From positions 1 through 64,000 of the forward strand of contig NZ_AUJO01000015.1 of NCBI RefSeq assembly GCF_000424265.1: a stretch of 64,000 bases of DNA, in the 5' to 3' direction. Below the pieces are notes generated by a model that saw only the letters and a list, made by a program, of their open reading frames with translations, was not told where the DNA came from and did not search any database. Below are positions 16,840 through 26,163 of this stretch, piece by piece. How positions within the stretch are numbered: position 1 is the first letter of the stretch; each line of letters opens with the position of its first letter. The DNA comes from Butyrivibrio sp. WCD3002. Lineage in GTDB: Bacteria > Bacillota > Clostridia > Lachnospirales > Lachnospiraceae. A program made the translations under genes and the position numbers.

Positions 16840-17355
16840 TTACAGGAACTTAAATGCATGAACAATAGGTAATTCCTTAGCCTTACCGTTACAAGCATTT
16901 ACAAAACCGATAATCTGAACTACAAAAAGGACCAGACCAAATACACCGGCTACGATAGGAACAATGATTGTCCAGCAAAGAGCAAGTGCAACAATAGTTA
17001 CAAGTGACTCAAGAACTAAGAGTCTTAAAACCTCACGAAGATGGAAACCAACAAACTTAGAATCCTTTGCTGCAAGTAAAGCAATGATCATTCCTGCCCA
17101 GCTAAGAACATAAATAGCAATAGCAAGGATCTTGTTCTCTGCTATATCTGCAGGATCCATCTCTCCTGTGTGATCTGAAGGATCAACTACATATACCGGC
17201 TGATATCCGGGTGCTGCATAAGGCTGCTGCATATTAGGTGCCACTCCGGGTGCGGGATTGGGTGTAGCATTTGCTGCTCCAACCGGTGTTCCACACTTAG
17301 GGCATACCTGAGCATCCTCCTCTAAGCTCTCTCCACAATTTGTACAAAACTTCAT
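16840..17355 (-). CDS. Zinc-ribbon plus DUF4870-like membrane protein
   Basis: I chose the ATG at 17355 because GGGAGG lies eight bases before it; the frame is open 22 codons further upstream but without signals. The 171-residue product begins with a zinc ribbon (CTNCG...CPKCG, residues 4-22), followed by a Pro/Ala/Gln-rich linker (about 25-60) and a membrane domain of about three to four helices (about 75-160). The block FVGFHLREVLRLLVLE is typical of DUF4870/Tic20-like small membrane proteins. The function is unknown. It is divergent from the ABC transporter genes, with an 84-base gap between them that carries the promoter of the ATPase gene. Confidence 0.8.
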   Translation of the reverse strand: MKFCTNCGESLEEDAQVCPKCGTPVGAANATPNPAPGVAPNMQQPYAAPGYQPVYVVDPSDHTGEMDPADIAENKILAIAIYVLSWAGMIIALLAAKDSKFVGFHLREVLRLLVLESLVTIVALALCWTIIVPIVAGVFGLVLFVVQIIGFVNACNGKAKELPIVHAFKFL

Positions 17356-17424
17356 ACCATATACCTCCCAAACGTATTTTAATGCTTTTGCATCCCTATA
17401 ATAATACACGATTTTACGCAAATA

Positions 17425-17433
17425 TGCTATATT
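17425..17433 (+). promoter_or_regulatory. Extended -10 promoter of ABC ATPase gene
   Basis: TGCTATATT is an extended -10 ending seven bases before the A of the ATG at 17440. Transcription is therefore expected to begin at the start codon itself, giving a leaderless mRNA. Confidence 0.55.
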
Positions 17434-17439
17434 AAAGAT

Positions 17440-18153
17440 ATGTCGGACGGAAACATTATTGTCTCATTAAAAAACGTCACCCGCTCCTTTAAATCAGGTG
17501 ACAACAGGCTTGAAGCCCTGAAGAATATTAGCCTTGAAATTTATGAAAAAGAGTTCGTAGTTATACTTGGCGAAAGCGGTTGCGGCAAGACTACCATTCT
17601 GAACATCATTGGAGGCATGGATCACATGTCAGATGGCAGTCTTTTTATCGACGGAAAGGATTACTCCAATCCCACAAGCCAGGAGCTTACTGCGTACAGA
17701 CGGAATTTCATAGGCTTTGTTTTCCAGGATTATCATCTGATGCCAAATTTAACCGCTAAAGAAAATGTGGACTTTATAGCAGAGCTCCTTCCGAATTCAA
17801 TGGATTCCGATGAGGCGTTAAAGCTTGTAGGTCTAACAGACAGAGCCGATAATTATCCCTCTCAGCTAAGCGGCGGACAGCAGCAGAGAGTTTCGATAGC
17901 AAGGGCTATTGCCAAAAGACCAAGACTTATCCTTGCAGATGAGCCTACAGCAGCGCTTGATTTTACTACTAGCATCGAGATTCTGACCGTTTTTGAAGAC
18001 ATTGTCAGATCTCAGGGCACCACAGTTGTAATGGTCACACACAATAATGAGATAGCTAAAATGGCCAATCGAATTATAAAAATAAAAGATGGTCAGATTG
18101 ATAGAATAATCACTAATGAACATGTTGCAAAAGCAACTGACCTTTCCTGGTAG
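17440..18153 (+). CDS. ABC transporter ATP-binding protein (MacB/LolD-like)
   Basis: This 237-residue ATPase has all motifs: Walker A GESGCGKTT (about 46-54), Q-loop FVFQDYH, signature LSGGQQQR (about 142-149), Walker B LILADEPTAALD and H-loop VTHN. It belongs to the group that pairs with FtsX-like permeases and powers lipoprotein or antimicrobial-peptide handling rather than solute uptake. The partner permease follows 75 bases downstream. No ribosome binding site precedes the ATG; a promoter at the expected distance makes it a probable leaderless start. The substrate is unknown; peptide antibiotic resistance or envelope remodelling are the usual roles. Confidence 0.92.
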   Translation: MSDGNIIVSLKNVTRSFKSGDNRLEALKNISLEIYEKEFVVILGESGCGKTTILNIIGGMDHMSDGSLFIDGKDYSNPTSQELTAYRRNFIGFVFQDYHLMPNLTAKENVDFIAELLPNSMDSDEALKLVGLTDRADNYPSQLSGGQQQRVSIARAIAKRPRLILADEPTAALDFTTSIEILTVFEDIVRSQGTTVVMVTHNNEIAKMANRIIKIKDGQIDRIITNEHVAKATDLSW

Positions 18154-18228
18154 CTATAAAGTGTTTTTCAATAAGGTCCCGGCAAGTGTACTTACGCTTA
18201 TAGGAAAGCCTTAATCTCGGGTATTTAT

Positions 18229-20949
18229 ATGGCTAAAACAGGTCGAAAGGACACTTTACGTAACATCAAAAAACAGCTGGTTTCCTGGCTGTCTATCATC
18301 ATAATTACCTCATTTGCAATCACTGCTTATCTGGGGCTTTCTTATTCTGCGTTTTCTATGGCAAGAGAAGGTAAACGCATCTATGATTCCACAAACTTCC
18401 ATGACATACAAATATCCTCAAATTGTCTCTTATCGGAGGATGATCTAAATGCAATAGCCGGACTTGATGGAATCGAAAAGATTGAAGGAGTCCTTAGGAC
18501 CTCCGCTAGAATATCAAATGGAACAAAAACAAAGTCTGCATACATCACATCAATTTGCAGGGAAATCGATATTCCCATACTTCAATCCGGAACACTTCCT
18601 GCTTCATCAACCGAATGTGCTGTTGAGCAAAGCATAGCCGATGAACTTTCTCTGTCTATCGGAGATGAACTCTCCCCTCATGATGCATATAATGAAAAGC
18701 TTCCCGAGCTGGCAGAGGAAGCTTTTATAATCACAGGTATTTTCAAGCATGCAGAGCATGTAAGCTACGATCTGGATGAACCCTACTGCATTCTCGTCAC
18801 CAAAGATGCCTTTGACGCAGAGCGTTTTGACGACTGCTATGCTCTTGCGAATATCGTTATAGATAAGCCTGCTTATTCAAAGGCATACGACAAAAAATAC
18901 TACTCTCTTGTTTCAAAAAGATGTGATGCAATAAAAGAGCTTTCAGATTTTCGCTCAAAGGCCAGATATGAAGACTACACCCTGTTTCTCGAAGATCAGA
19001 TAATTGACAGTGAAAAAGATCTGAATAATGCCAAGCATGACCTTGCTCTTGCAGGTCGTATGATACCTTCTATGTCCGGAAAAACAGGTCAGATTATGGC
19101 TGATCTTGGAAATATGCTCTCTGTAATAATCTCCAAAGAGCCCTCGGAGTATAAAACCGTACCGGAACAAATCTCTGACTATGATAAAGCACTGATTGAA
19201 TATAACAATGCTCTACTAAAACTGGAGGACTCAAAAAAACGCCTTGATAAACTGCAAAATCAAGGCGAATGCGATTGGTATGTCCTGGATAGGAATTCAA
19301 ATATTTCCTACTTATATCTAAAAAACAACTCTGAGAACCTTAATAAACTTACTTCCACTTTCTCTATATTGTTTGTGGTCATAGCTATTATGGTCATCTT
19401 TGCTTCTCTGTCAAGAATGCTATACTCACAGCGCACTCTTATCGGTGCCTCAAAAGCCCTGGGCCTTACTGACACAGAAATATTCTCAAAATATATTATA
19501 TTTGGCTTATCGGCCACTATTATTGGCAATGTCCTTGGAATTCTATTGTCCGTATTCATCCTCGAATTAGTTATTTCCATTGGCTATGATAATCATTTTA
19601 TTTTTGGTCGCTTTCCCTTTGCCATATCTATCCTGCCAACTATAATAATATCCGCGCTGGCTATTACCACAGCATACCTTGCTATTTATGCCTCCTGCTC
19701 AAAGCTTATGCGACAGACTGCCAAAAAGCTTATGTCTCCCCTTGCTCCGGACAGCAAGCGTGAGAGCCTTAAAAAAAATAAATTTCTCTCTAAGCTAAGT
19801 CTTTACAGTAGGATGATTATTCTGAACATGCAGACTGATATTCTGCGAGTGCTGGTAACAATTATAAGTGTAGCAGGGTGCTGTTCTTTAATTGTTATCG
19901 GATTCTCTCTTAGAAGCTCCATATCGGGCTCTTTTGACGGTCAGCTGGCAGAAATATCAACCTATGATGGAAAAATTACTTATAACGCAAATATTTCTGA
20001 TTCCATTGAAAAAGAAATCTCAAAAGAAATATCTGCAAGCGAGATAGACTATGTAAATCTTTTAGATAAATACGGAAGTTTACAGATAAATGATGTAATG
20101 GAGTTTACTGAGTTTTTTATTACAGACGACATAGAGTCTCTTTCAAGATTCCATAATATCCTGGATTATCCAACAGGTAAGCCTCTTTTAGGTAATAACT
20201 CACAAGACATAGAAAACCTTTCTGATGGAATAATCATAACAAACAGACTTTCAGAGCTATACGATCTGTCCGTTGGTGACAGCATAGAACTCATCGATGA
20301 TATGGGACTCCCCCACTCAACAAAGGTTTCCGGCATAATGAAGAACTACATCGGACGCTTTGCCATTATCTCAAAGTCATTATATGAAAAGCTTGTAGAT
20401 GACAGTTTTTCCAACAACACATTTCTGATAAGAACGAAGAGCTCGATGCAGGTTGCTTCAATAGGCACTGTCATTGATAATATTTCGGGATTACAGGGCT
20501 TTGATAACTACTCACCTGCGTCGGAGCTGACTGCCATGTTCCGTAACGTTATGATAGTGCTAAACCTTATAGTTTGGCTGCTTATTATTTTGTCGGGAGT
20601 GCTGTCTATGTTTGTGCTTTTAAATCTTGCGAACATGTATCTGATATCCAAGCATTCAGAACTGACAATCATGAGGATAAACGGCTTTACAGTTAAGGAA
20701 ACGATTGTTTACGCCATTAGAGAAGTCATTATTACCACCTCTATAGGCATCTTCTTTGGAATTATATTTGGCGCTGTTATGGTCTATTCGATTATCAGAA
20801 AAATGGAGCAGGTTCATCTTATGTTTGTACGAACTCCGGATGTTTCGGCATGGATCATCAGTGCAATTATAACCATACTTTTTTCTGCCGGAATCTACTA
20901 TATTCCAATGTCAAAAATAAAGGATCTGTCACTTACAGATCTTTTCTGA
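18229..20949 (+). CDS. FtsX-like ABC transporter permease
   Basis: This 906-residue membrane protein has one N-terminal helix (about 18-40), an extracellular region with a predicted coiled coil (about 245-350), three helices (about 375-500), a second extracellular domain (about 550-760) and three C-terminal helices (about 770-895). This is the two-FtsX-domain arrangement seen in large MacB-type permeases. Typical permease core motifs are present (SQRTLIGASKALGLTDTEIF and SELTIMRINGFTVKETI, where the ATPase coupling helix lies). It works with the ATPase just upstream. The 75-base gap lacks a terminator, and the ATG at 18229 has only a weak upstream GGG, so translation may depend partly on the upstream gene. 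The coiled coil may reach out to an envelope partner. Confidence 0.9.
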   Translation: MAKTGRKDTLRNIKKQLVSWLSIIIITSFAITAYLGLSYSAFSMAREGKRIYDSTNFHDIQISSNCLLSEDDLNAIAGLDGIEKIEGVLRTSARISNGTKTKSAYITSICREIDIPILQSGTLPASSTECAVEQSIADELSLSIGDELSPHDAYNEKLPELAEEAFIITGIFKHAEHVSYDLDEPYCILVTKDAFDAERFDDCYALANIVIDKPAYSKAYDKKYYSLVSKRCDAIKELSDFRSKARYEDYTLFLEDQIIDSEKDLNNAKHDLALAGRMIPSMSGKTGQIMADLGNMLSVIISKEPSEYKTVPEQISDYDKALIEYNNALLKLEDSKKRLDKLQNQGECDWYVLDRNSNISYLYLKNNSENLNKLTSTFSILFVVIAIMVIFASLSRMLYSQRTLIGASKALGLTDTEIFSKYIIFGLSATIIGNVLGILLSVFILELVISIGYDNHFIFGRFPFAISILPTIIISALAITTAYLAIYASCSKLMRQTAKKLMSPLAPDSKRESLKKNKFLSKLSLYSRMIILNMQTDILRVLVTIISVAGCCSLIVIGFSLRSSISGSFDGQLAEISTYDGKITYNANISDSIEKEISKEISASEIDYVNLLDKYGSLQINDVMEFTEFFITDDIESLSRFHNILDYPTGKPLLGNNSQDIENLSDGIIITNRLSELYDLSVGDSIELIDDMGLPHSTKVSGIMKNYIGRFAIISKSLYEKLVDDSFSNNTFLIRTKSSMQVASIGTVIDNISGLQGFDNYSPASELTAMFRNVMIVLNLIVWLLIILSGVLSMFVLLNLANMYLISKHSELTIMRINGFTVKETIVYAIREVIITTSIGIFFGIIFGAVMVYSIIRKMEQVHLMFVRTPDVSAWIISAIITILFSAGIYYIPMSKIKDLSLTDLF

Positions 20950-21009
20950 TTATTGTATCAACGAGTCTTGCAGAGTCCTTGCTTATCACAAAGTTTTTAA
21001 ACATGCGAA

Positions 21010-21032
21010 ATGGCAGCCATTACAGCTGCCAT
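21010..21032. terminator. Possible terminator between convergent operons
   Basis: ATGGCAGC and GCTGCCAT form an eight-base-pair stem with a seven-base loop. On the plus strand a T-rich stretch (gatatttttattt) follows after about ten bases; on the minus strand the tail is only moderately T-rich. It lies between the convergent FtsX and opp operons, so termination in both directions is likely but the signal is imperfect. Confidence 0.45.
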
Positions 21033-21066
21033 CTCTTATAGATATTTTTATTTAGAAGTTTTCAAA

Positions 21067-22062
21067 TTATTTGTCGTCATATAAGTGACATCTTACAACA
21101 TGTCCGTTACCCATATCCTTGGCCTTAGGATCCTGCTCCTTACAAATTCCCATGCAATGAGGGCATCTTGTATGGAACTTACATCCCTTAGGCGGATTAG
21201 CAGGTGAAGGGATATCTCCCTCAAGGAGTACTCTTTCCTTCTTGATATCGGGATCCGGCATCGGAATAGCACTGAAAAGCGCCTTTGTGTATGGATGAAG
21301 CGGATTTGCAAAAATATCCTCTGTCTCACCTGTCTCAACAAGATTACCAAGATACATAACACCTACTGCATCTGAAATATGCTCAACGACAGACAGATCG
21401 TGTGAGATAAACAGATATGTAAGATTATTCTTTTCCTGAAGTTCCTTAAGAAGGTTGATGATCTGTGCCTGGATAGAAACGTCAAGCGCTGATACAGGCT
21501 CATCACATACAACGAACTCAGGCTTTACAGCCAGTGCTCTTGCAATACAGATACGCTGTCTCTGTCCGCCGGAGAACTCATGAGGATAACGATCCTTGTG
21601 ATACTCCTGAAGGCCACACTCCTTCATAACCTCGGTAATATAGTCATCAAACTGTTCCTTGGGAACAAGACCGTGCTCACGTACAGCCTCACCGATAATC
21701 TCACCGATAGGAAGACGGGGAGACAGTGAAGAATAGGGATCCTGGAAAATGATCTGCATCTTTGTACGAAGCTCACGAAGCTGCTTCTTATCAAAAGTGC
21801 TTATATCTTTACCATTGAAAATGATATCACCTTCAGTTTTCTCAATAAGTCTGAGGATAGTTCTTCCTGTTGTAGACTTACCACAGCCTGACTCTCCAAC
21901 GAGACCCATTGTGGTTCCGCGGGGAATTGAAAAAGTAACATCATCAACTGCCTTTACATTGCCGGTAACACCACCAAAGAACCCTCCCTTAATAGGGAAA
22001 TACTTTTTGAGGTGCCTTACTTCAAGAATGTTATCTTTTATTTCATTTGTCTTATCACTCAT
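21067..22062 (-). CDS. oppF: Oligopeptide ABC transporter ATP-binding protein OppF
   Basis: This 331-residue ATPase has Walker [11 protein letters not shown]-loop FQDPYSSLSPR, signature FSGGQRQR, Walker B FVVCDEPVSALD and an H-loop SHDLSV. The C-terminal Cys-rich segment (CKFHTRCPHCMGIC) is typical of the OppD/OppF/DppD/DppF group and may bind an Fe-S cluster or zinc. It pairs with OppD to power peptide import. The ATG overlaps the OppD stop by one base (TAATG), and GGAGGTGCAAACTA provides the ribosome binding site. It is the last gene of the opp operon. Confidence 0.95.
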   Translation of the reverse strand: MSDKTNEIKDNILEVRHLKKYFPIKGGFFGGVTGNVKAVDDVTFSIPRGTTMGLVGESGCGKSTTGRTILRLIEKTEGDIIFNGKDISTFDKKQLRELRTKMQIIFQDPYSSLSPRLPIGEIIGEAVREHGLVPKEQFDDYITEVMKECGLQEYHKDRYPHEFSGGQRQRICIARALAVKPEFVVCDEPVSALDVSIQAQIINLLKELQEKNNLTYLFISHDLSVVEHISDAVGVMYLGNLVETGETEDIFANPLHPYTKALFSAIPMPDPDIKKERVLLEGDIPSPANPPKGCKFHTRCPHCMGICKEQDPKAKDMGNGHVVRCHLYDDK

Positions 22063-23222
22063 TAGTTTGCACCTCCTTCCTCAGTTTTCTTACCGATAAG
22101 CTCCTCACATCTGTAGCAGCTAACCTCATGAGTAGGTGACACCTTGTAAACTCCGGGATATTTGCCACTGCACTTCTCTACACACATTTCACATCTGTCC
22201 TTGAAGTAGCAGTAATCTGGCATATCGATAGGGTTAGGAACATTGCCGGGTATGCTATAAAGCTTGTCAACGTGCTTACCTACAACGGGCTTTGAATTCA
22301 TAAGTCCGATAGTGTAGGGATGTCTGGGATCTTTGAATATTTCTCTTGCAGTACCTTTTTCAACAACACGGCCTGCATACATTACTACAACATAATCAGC
22401 CATCTCTGCTACAACACCAAGGTCGTGAGTGATAAGCATGATTGATGAATTGATCTTGTCCTTAAGGTTTCTAAGAAGGTCAAGTATCTGAGCCTGGATT
22501 GTAACGTCCAGCGCTGTTGTAGGCTCATCGGCGATGATAAGCTTAGGATCGCAGGCAAGAGCCATAGCGATCATAATACGCTGTCTCATACCACCTGAGA
22601 GCTCATGAGGATACATTGAATAAACACCCTCTTTGTTGGCGATACCAACCATCTGAAGCATCTCAATTGTTCTTTCCTTAACCTGTTCAGGTGTCATCTC
22701 GGGATTGTGAAGTGCGATAACCTCATCTACCTGTGCGCCAATTCTGAAAACAGGGTTAAGTGATGTCATGGGCTCCTGGAAGATCATTGACATCTTGTTG
22801 CCGCGAAGCTTCTGCATAACAGAAGCGGGAGCATTAACAACATTTATTGTTCTCTCGCCATCATTAAAGCGAATCTCGCCTTCAACTGTCTGACCTGAAG
22901 GTCTCTGAACAAGCTGCATAAGTGAAAGGCTTGTTACAGACTTACCGCAGCCTGACTCACCAACGATACCAACAGTTTTTCCCTGAGGTACCTCGAAGGA
23001 TACACCGTCAACTGCCTTAACTGTACCTATATCTGTAAAGAAATATGTATGTACATTATCAAACTCTACACAGTTGTCAGGATTCTTCATCTGTGTAACA
23101 TATTCACTTTCAGGAATATGTTTTCTATTTCTCTTTTTCTCAATCTCGGAAGTAATCTTTCTGTTCTCTCTTGAGATTTTTCTGGACTCCCTGGCCGAGA
23201 TATAATTTGAATTCTTTGCCAT
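22062..23222 (-). CDS. oppD: Oligopeptide ABC transporter ATP-binding protein OppD
   Basis: This 386-residue ATPase is somewhat longer than usual because of an extra basic, charged N-terminus (about 1-50, rich in Arg/Lys/Glu/Ser). Motifs are complete: Walker [10 protein letters not shown]-loop [10 protein letters not shown], signature LSGGMRQR, Walker [13 protein letters not shown], and the OppD-type C-terminus [14 protein letters not shown] with its Cys cluster. It binds and hydrolyses ATP with OppF on the cytoplasmic face of OppB/OppC. The stop overlaps the OppF start, and it begins 10 bases after OppC ends, in a tightly packed operon. Confidence 0.95.
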   Translation of the reverse strand: MAKNSNYISARESRKISRENRKITSEIEKKRNRKHIPESEYVTQMKNPDNCVEFDNVHTYFFTDIGTVKAVDGVSFEVPQGKTVGIVGESGCGKSVTSLSLMQLVQRPSGQTVEGEIRFNDGERTINVVNAPASVMQKLRGNKMSMIFQEPMTSLNPVFRIGAQVDEVIALHNPEMTPEQVKERTIEMLQMVGIANKEGVYSMYPHELSGGMRQRIMIAMALACDPKLIIADEPTTALDVTIQAQILDLLRNLKDKINSSIMLITHDLGVVAEMADYVVVMYAGRVVEKGTAREIFKDPRHPYTIGLMNSKPVVGKHVDKLYSIPGNVPNPIDMPDYCYFKDRCEMCVEKCSGKYPGVYKVSPTHEVSCYRCEELIGKKTEEGGAN

Positions 23223-23232
23223 CTTAGTCTCC

Positions 23233-24918
23233 TTATCTCTTCATTTTCGGGTCAAACGCATCACGAAGACCATCACCAATAAAGTTGAATGCAAGAACTG
23301 TAAGAAGGATAAATGTTCCTGCAGGAATCCATACAAAGAGGTAATTGGTCATAACGTATGAATCTGTAACTGCGTTGATGATACTTCCCCATGAAGCAGC
23401 AGGGTACTTGATACCAAGACCAAGGAAACTAAGTGAAGCCTCTGAAAGGATAACCTCACCAAGACCCATACTTGCAAATACAATAAGCTGAGGAATTACA
23501 TTCGGTATAAGGTGCTTGAAGATTCTGCGGTATGTGCTGATACCAAGCGCTTCAGCAGCAACCATGAACTCCTGCTCACGAAGTGAAAGGATCTGACCTC
23601 TTACAATACGAGCAATTCCAACCCAACCGATAACAGCCATTACGATACAGAGCAGATAAATACGTGCTCTGGGGCTTGCCTGATAATAGTCCATGATTGA
23701 ACCAAGGATCAGGTAAAGAGGCATTGCAGGGATACAATATACAACGTCTACAAGTCTCATAAGAAGGTTATCTACCCATCCACCAAAGAAACCTGCTACA
23801 CCACCGATGATCATACCGATGAATACCTCAATGAATATTACAACGAAGCCAATCATAAGTGAAATTCTGCCACCGTACATAAGTCTTGCAAGAAGATCCA
23901 TACCATTTGCATCAGTTCCTACAAGATGAGCCTTGGAAGGAGCTGCATATGTATCGATAAGTCTGGTCTCCTGGAATTTCTTAATTGTATACTGACCTGT
24001 TTTCTTTTCAAATCTGTACTCAATCATATTGCCATCTGCATCAGGATACTCAAATGAACCCGAATTGCCCTGAGCCTCAAAAGCCTCAAGAGCAACTGCC
24101 TTGTATGCAGGATCAAGGAATGTGCCCGGATCTATCGCATTGAAGTTCATATTTGATACAACTGCATATCCTTCGCCGCCTGCCTCGATCATTCCTTCGC
24201 TGTCAGCACTGTATGTCGTGCCATCAGCTTCAAAAGTGCTCTCACCGGTAGCAACAGCTACAAGAGCATTTCTGTAAAACTCATATGAAAATTGTGTGTC
24301 TTTGCTGTAACCGGTAAATGATCTCTTACTTGCAACTGCAAGCTCAGTAGCCTCATATACATCGGCCTTGAAATCCTCACCGTCGAACATGTAAATCTTT
24401 CCATCCTGCTCGAAGTCACATCTTCCTGCTTCTACAGCAGCATCAAATTCCTTGTTTCCCTTAAGAAAAACCTGAGCGGGCTCAAGTGAATAAATAAGAT
24501 AGACATCTGAATCCTCTGCAGCAGGTGCCATTCCCAACATCTGACCATCACGTGTCTGGAAAACATACTTTTTCTTGGAAACAGCAATAAGTGCCTTAGA
24601 GTTTATATCAGAAGGAAGCTTTGCTCCATCAACTGACTGGAACTGGAACTGATCTATTTCAGTTGCACCTGCGAAATCCTTCAATACTTCTTCGGTCTTA
24701 TAGAACACCTTACTCTCTGAATAGGGATAAAGTGCTCCACCTACAAATGCAAAAAGGAACATGCATACAATGATTACCATTCCTACGATAGCAAGCCTGT
24801 TTCTAAGAAATCTCTTAAGAACCATCATTCCCGGAGAGAGGACTTTTACTCTGGCTGCATCATCAAGGTGCATTTCTTCCTGACTGTTATCATTTACGTT
24901 CTTATTTTCTTCTGCCAT
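23233..24918 (-). CDS. oppC: Oligopeptide ABC permease OppC with large extracellular insertion
   Basis: This inner-membrane permease is 561 residues long, against about 300 for usual OppC. The first helix (about 41-62) and the C-terminal permease core (about 330-561) are normal, with SLREQEFMVAAEALGISTYRRIFKH as the ATPase-coupling loop. Between them lies an insertion of about 250 residues (about 75-325), expected outside the cell. It contains four weak repeats of the type A-[VI]A-x-[GK]-F-x-DG-x-Y, centred near residues 115, 170, 230 and 290. The operon position and the core make the OppC assignment safe; the insertion is likely to affect how the oversized OppA docks. TGA/ATG spacing to its neighbours is short (10 and 17 bases). 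Confidence 0.92.
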   Translation of the reverse strand: MAEENKNVNDNSQEEMHLDDAARVKVLSPGMMVLKRFLRNRLAIVGMVIIVCMFLFAFVGGALYPYSESKVFYKTEEVLKDFAGATEIDQFQFQSVDGAKLPSDINSKALIAVSKKKYVFQTRDGQMLGMAPAAEDSDVYLIYSLEPAQVFLKGNKEFDAAVEAGRCDFEQDGKIYMFDGEDFKADVYEATELAVASKRSFTGYSKDTQFSYEFYRNALVAVATGESTFEADGTTYSADSEGMIEAGGEGYAVVSNMNFNAIDPGTFLDPAYKAVALEAFEAQGNSGSFEYPDADGNMIEYRFEKKTGQYTIKKFQETRLIDTYAAPSKAHLVGTDANGMDLLARLMYGGRISLMIGFVVIFIEVFIGMIIGGVAGFFGGWVDNLLMRLVDVVYCIPAMPLYLILGSIMDYYQASPRARIYLLCIVMAVIGWVGIARIVRGQILSLREQEFMVAAEALGISTYRRIFKHLIPNVIPQLIVFASMGLGEVILSEASLSFLGLGIKYPAASWGSIINAVTDSYVMTNYLFVWIPAGTFILLTVLAFNFIGDGLRDAFDPKMKR

Positions 24919-24935
24919 TTCTTTATCCTCCTTCC

Positions 24936-25922
24936 TTAGTTTACTCTGACTCTGGGATCAACCACAGCATAAAGAATATCAGCAATAAGGTTACCAAGTA
25001 GTATAAGTACTGCCATAAATACCATGTAGAACATAACAAAAGGTATATCTCCCTGTACTACGCACTGATATGATGTATAACCTATACCGGGAATCTGGAA
25101 CAATGTCTCAGTGATCATAGCACCGGAGAAAAGTCCGGGAAGTGATCCGCCAAGAAGAGTTACGATCGGTATAAGTGTATTTCTGAAGGCATGGTAATTA
25201 ACTACTCTGTCTTCTGAAAGTCCCTTAGCTCTTGCAGTACGGATATAATCCGCATTAAGCACTTCGAGCATATTGGTTCTTGTATAACGCATAAGTGAAC
25301 CTACACTTACAACGGTAAGTGTGATTACGGGCATAATCATATGTCTTGCCATATCAAGGATCTTACCAAATGATGAATAAGACTCGTGGTATCTTCCTAC
25401 TATTCCGTAAAGGTCAAGCCAGCCAAGCTTAACTGAGAATATATATTTCAAAATCGTCGCAAAGAAGAAACTCGGAAGTGAAATTCCGATAAGTGCGATT
25501 ACCGTAACAGTGTAATCTGTTGCAGAATACTGTCTTCTTGCAGCAGCAACACCTGCAGGTATTGCGATTATAATTTCCAAAATAAATGTCACAAGTCCGA
25601 GTGCAAATGAATACCATATAACACCACTGAACTTCTGAAGTACCGGCTGATTCCAAAACCATGAATCACCGAAATCAAGTTTAATAGCCTTTGATGCCCA
25701 CTTAAAGTAGCCCTGGATTACCCCCGTGTCCAGACCATACTGAGCGTTTAACTGTTCAACCCACTCAGAGTAGCTTTTTGCACCCGGCTTTGTAGACAAA
25801 GCCATAGCCTGCTGCTCAACATATGATGTAGGCATACATCTCATGATCGTATAAATAATCATAGATACAAAAAACAGCAAAACTACTGATATGAGTAGAC
25901 GCTTTAATATGAATTTCTTCAT
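24936..25922 (-). CDS. oppB: Oligopeptide ABC permease OppB
   Basis: This permease is a normal-length OppB of 328 residues. It has a first helix (about 9-29), an extracellular segment (about 30-100) and five further helices, with the coupling loop NADYIRTARAKGLSEDRVVNYH (about residues 225-246). It forms the translocation channel with OppC. The ribosome binding site AGAAGGAG stands upstream of the ATG. It is separated from oppA by about 240 bases containing hairpins, so the transporter subunits are probably made at lower levels than the binding protein. Confidence 0.95.
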   Translation of the reverse strand: MKKFILKRLLISVVLLFFVSMIIYTIMRCMPTSYVEQQAMALSTKPGAKSYSEWVEQLNAQYGLDTGVIQGYFKWASKAIKLDFGDSWFWNQPVLQKFSGVIWYSFALGLVTFILEIIIAIPAGVAAARRQYSATDYTVTVIALIGISLPSFFFATILKYIFSVKLGWLDLYGIVGRYHESYSSFGKILDMARHMIMPVITLTVVSVGSLMRYTRTNMLEVLNADYIRTARAKGLSEDRVVNYHAFRNTLIPIVTLLGGSLPGLFSGAMITETLFQIPGIGYTSYQCVVQGDIPFVMFYMVFMAVLILLGNLIADILYAVVDPRVRVN

Positions 25923-26100
25923 TGTTGTCTATACTCCTTCTAAATAAAATGTCTTCCACCTGAATAAAATTAAGAAATTTCCCGGGGAGTTTGTGTAATC
26001 TATATATAATTTCGCAAAGCGAAAATTATTTTCTAAAATAAAAGTTCCAAATAATAATTCTCTGTCGTTTTAAAGCTATAAAGTATTTTTTTACATAATA

Positions 26101-26133
26101 TGTCCGCGGGAGCTAAATTAGCCCCCACGGACA
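26101..26133 (-). other. Stable hairpin in the oppA-oppB gap
   Basis: On the transcribed (minus) strand this forms an unbroken 14-bp stem including two G-U pairs, with a five-base loop. On the opposite strand the same positions would be mismatches, so the fold favours the opp mRNA. No T-run follows, so it is probably not a terminator; it may protect the 3' end of oppA mRNA or mark a processing site. The rest of the 240-base gap (25923-26163) holds a second, AT-rich inverted repeat around 26005-26028 and no gene. Confidence 0.55.
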
Positions 26134-26163
26134 AAGTTATACGTATTATTTTATAAATACGAA

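Noticed and set aside
26005..26028. Second inverted repeat in the oppA-oppB gap as a terminator
   Set aside because: The AT-rich stem has no T-run following it on the transcribed strand, so termination is not supported.
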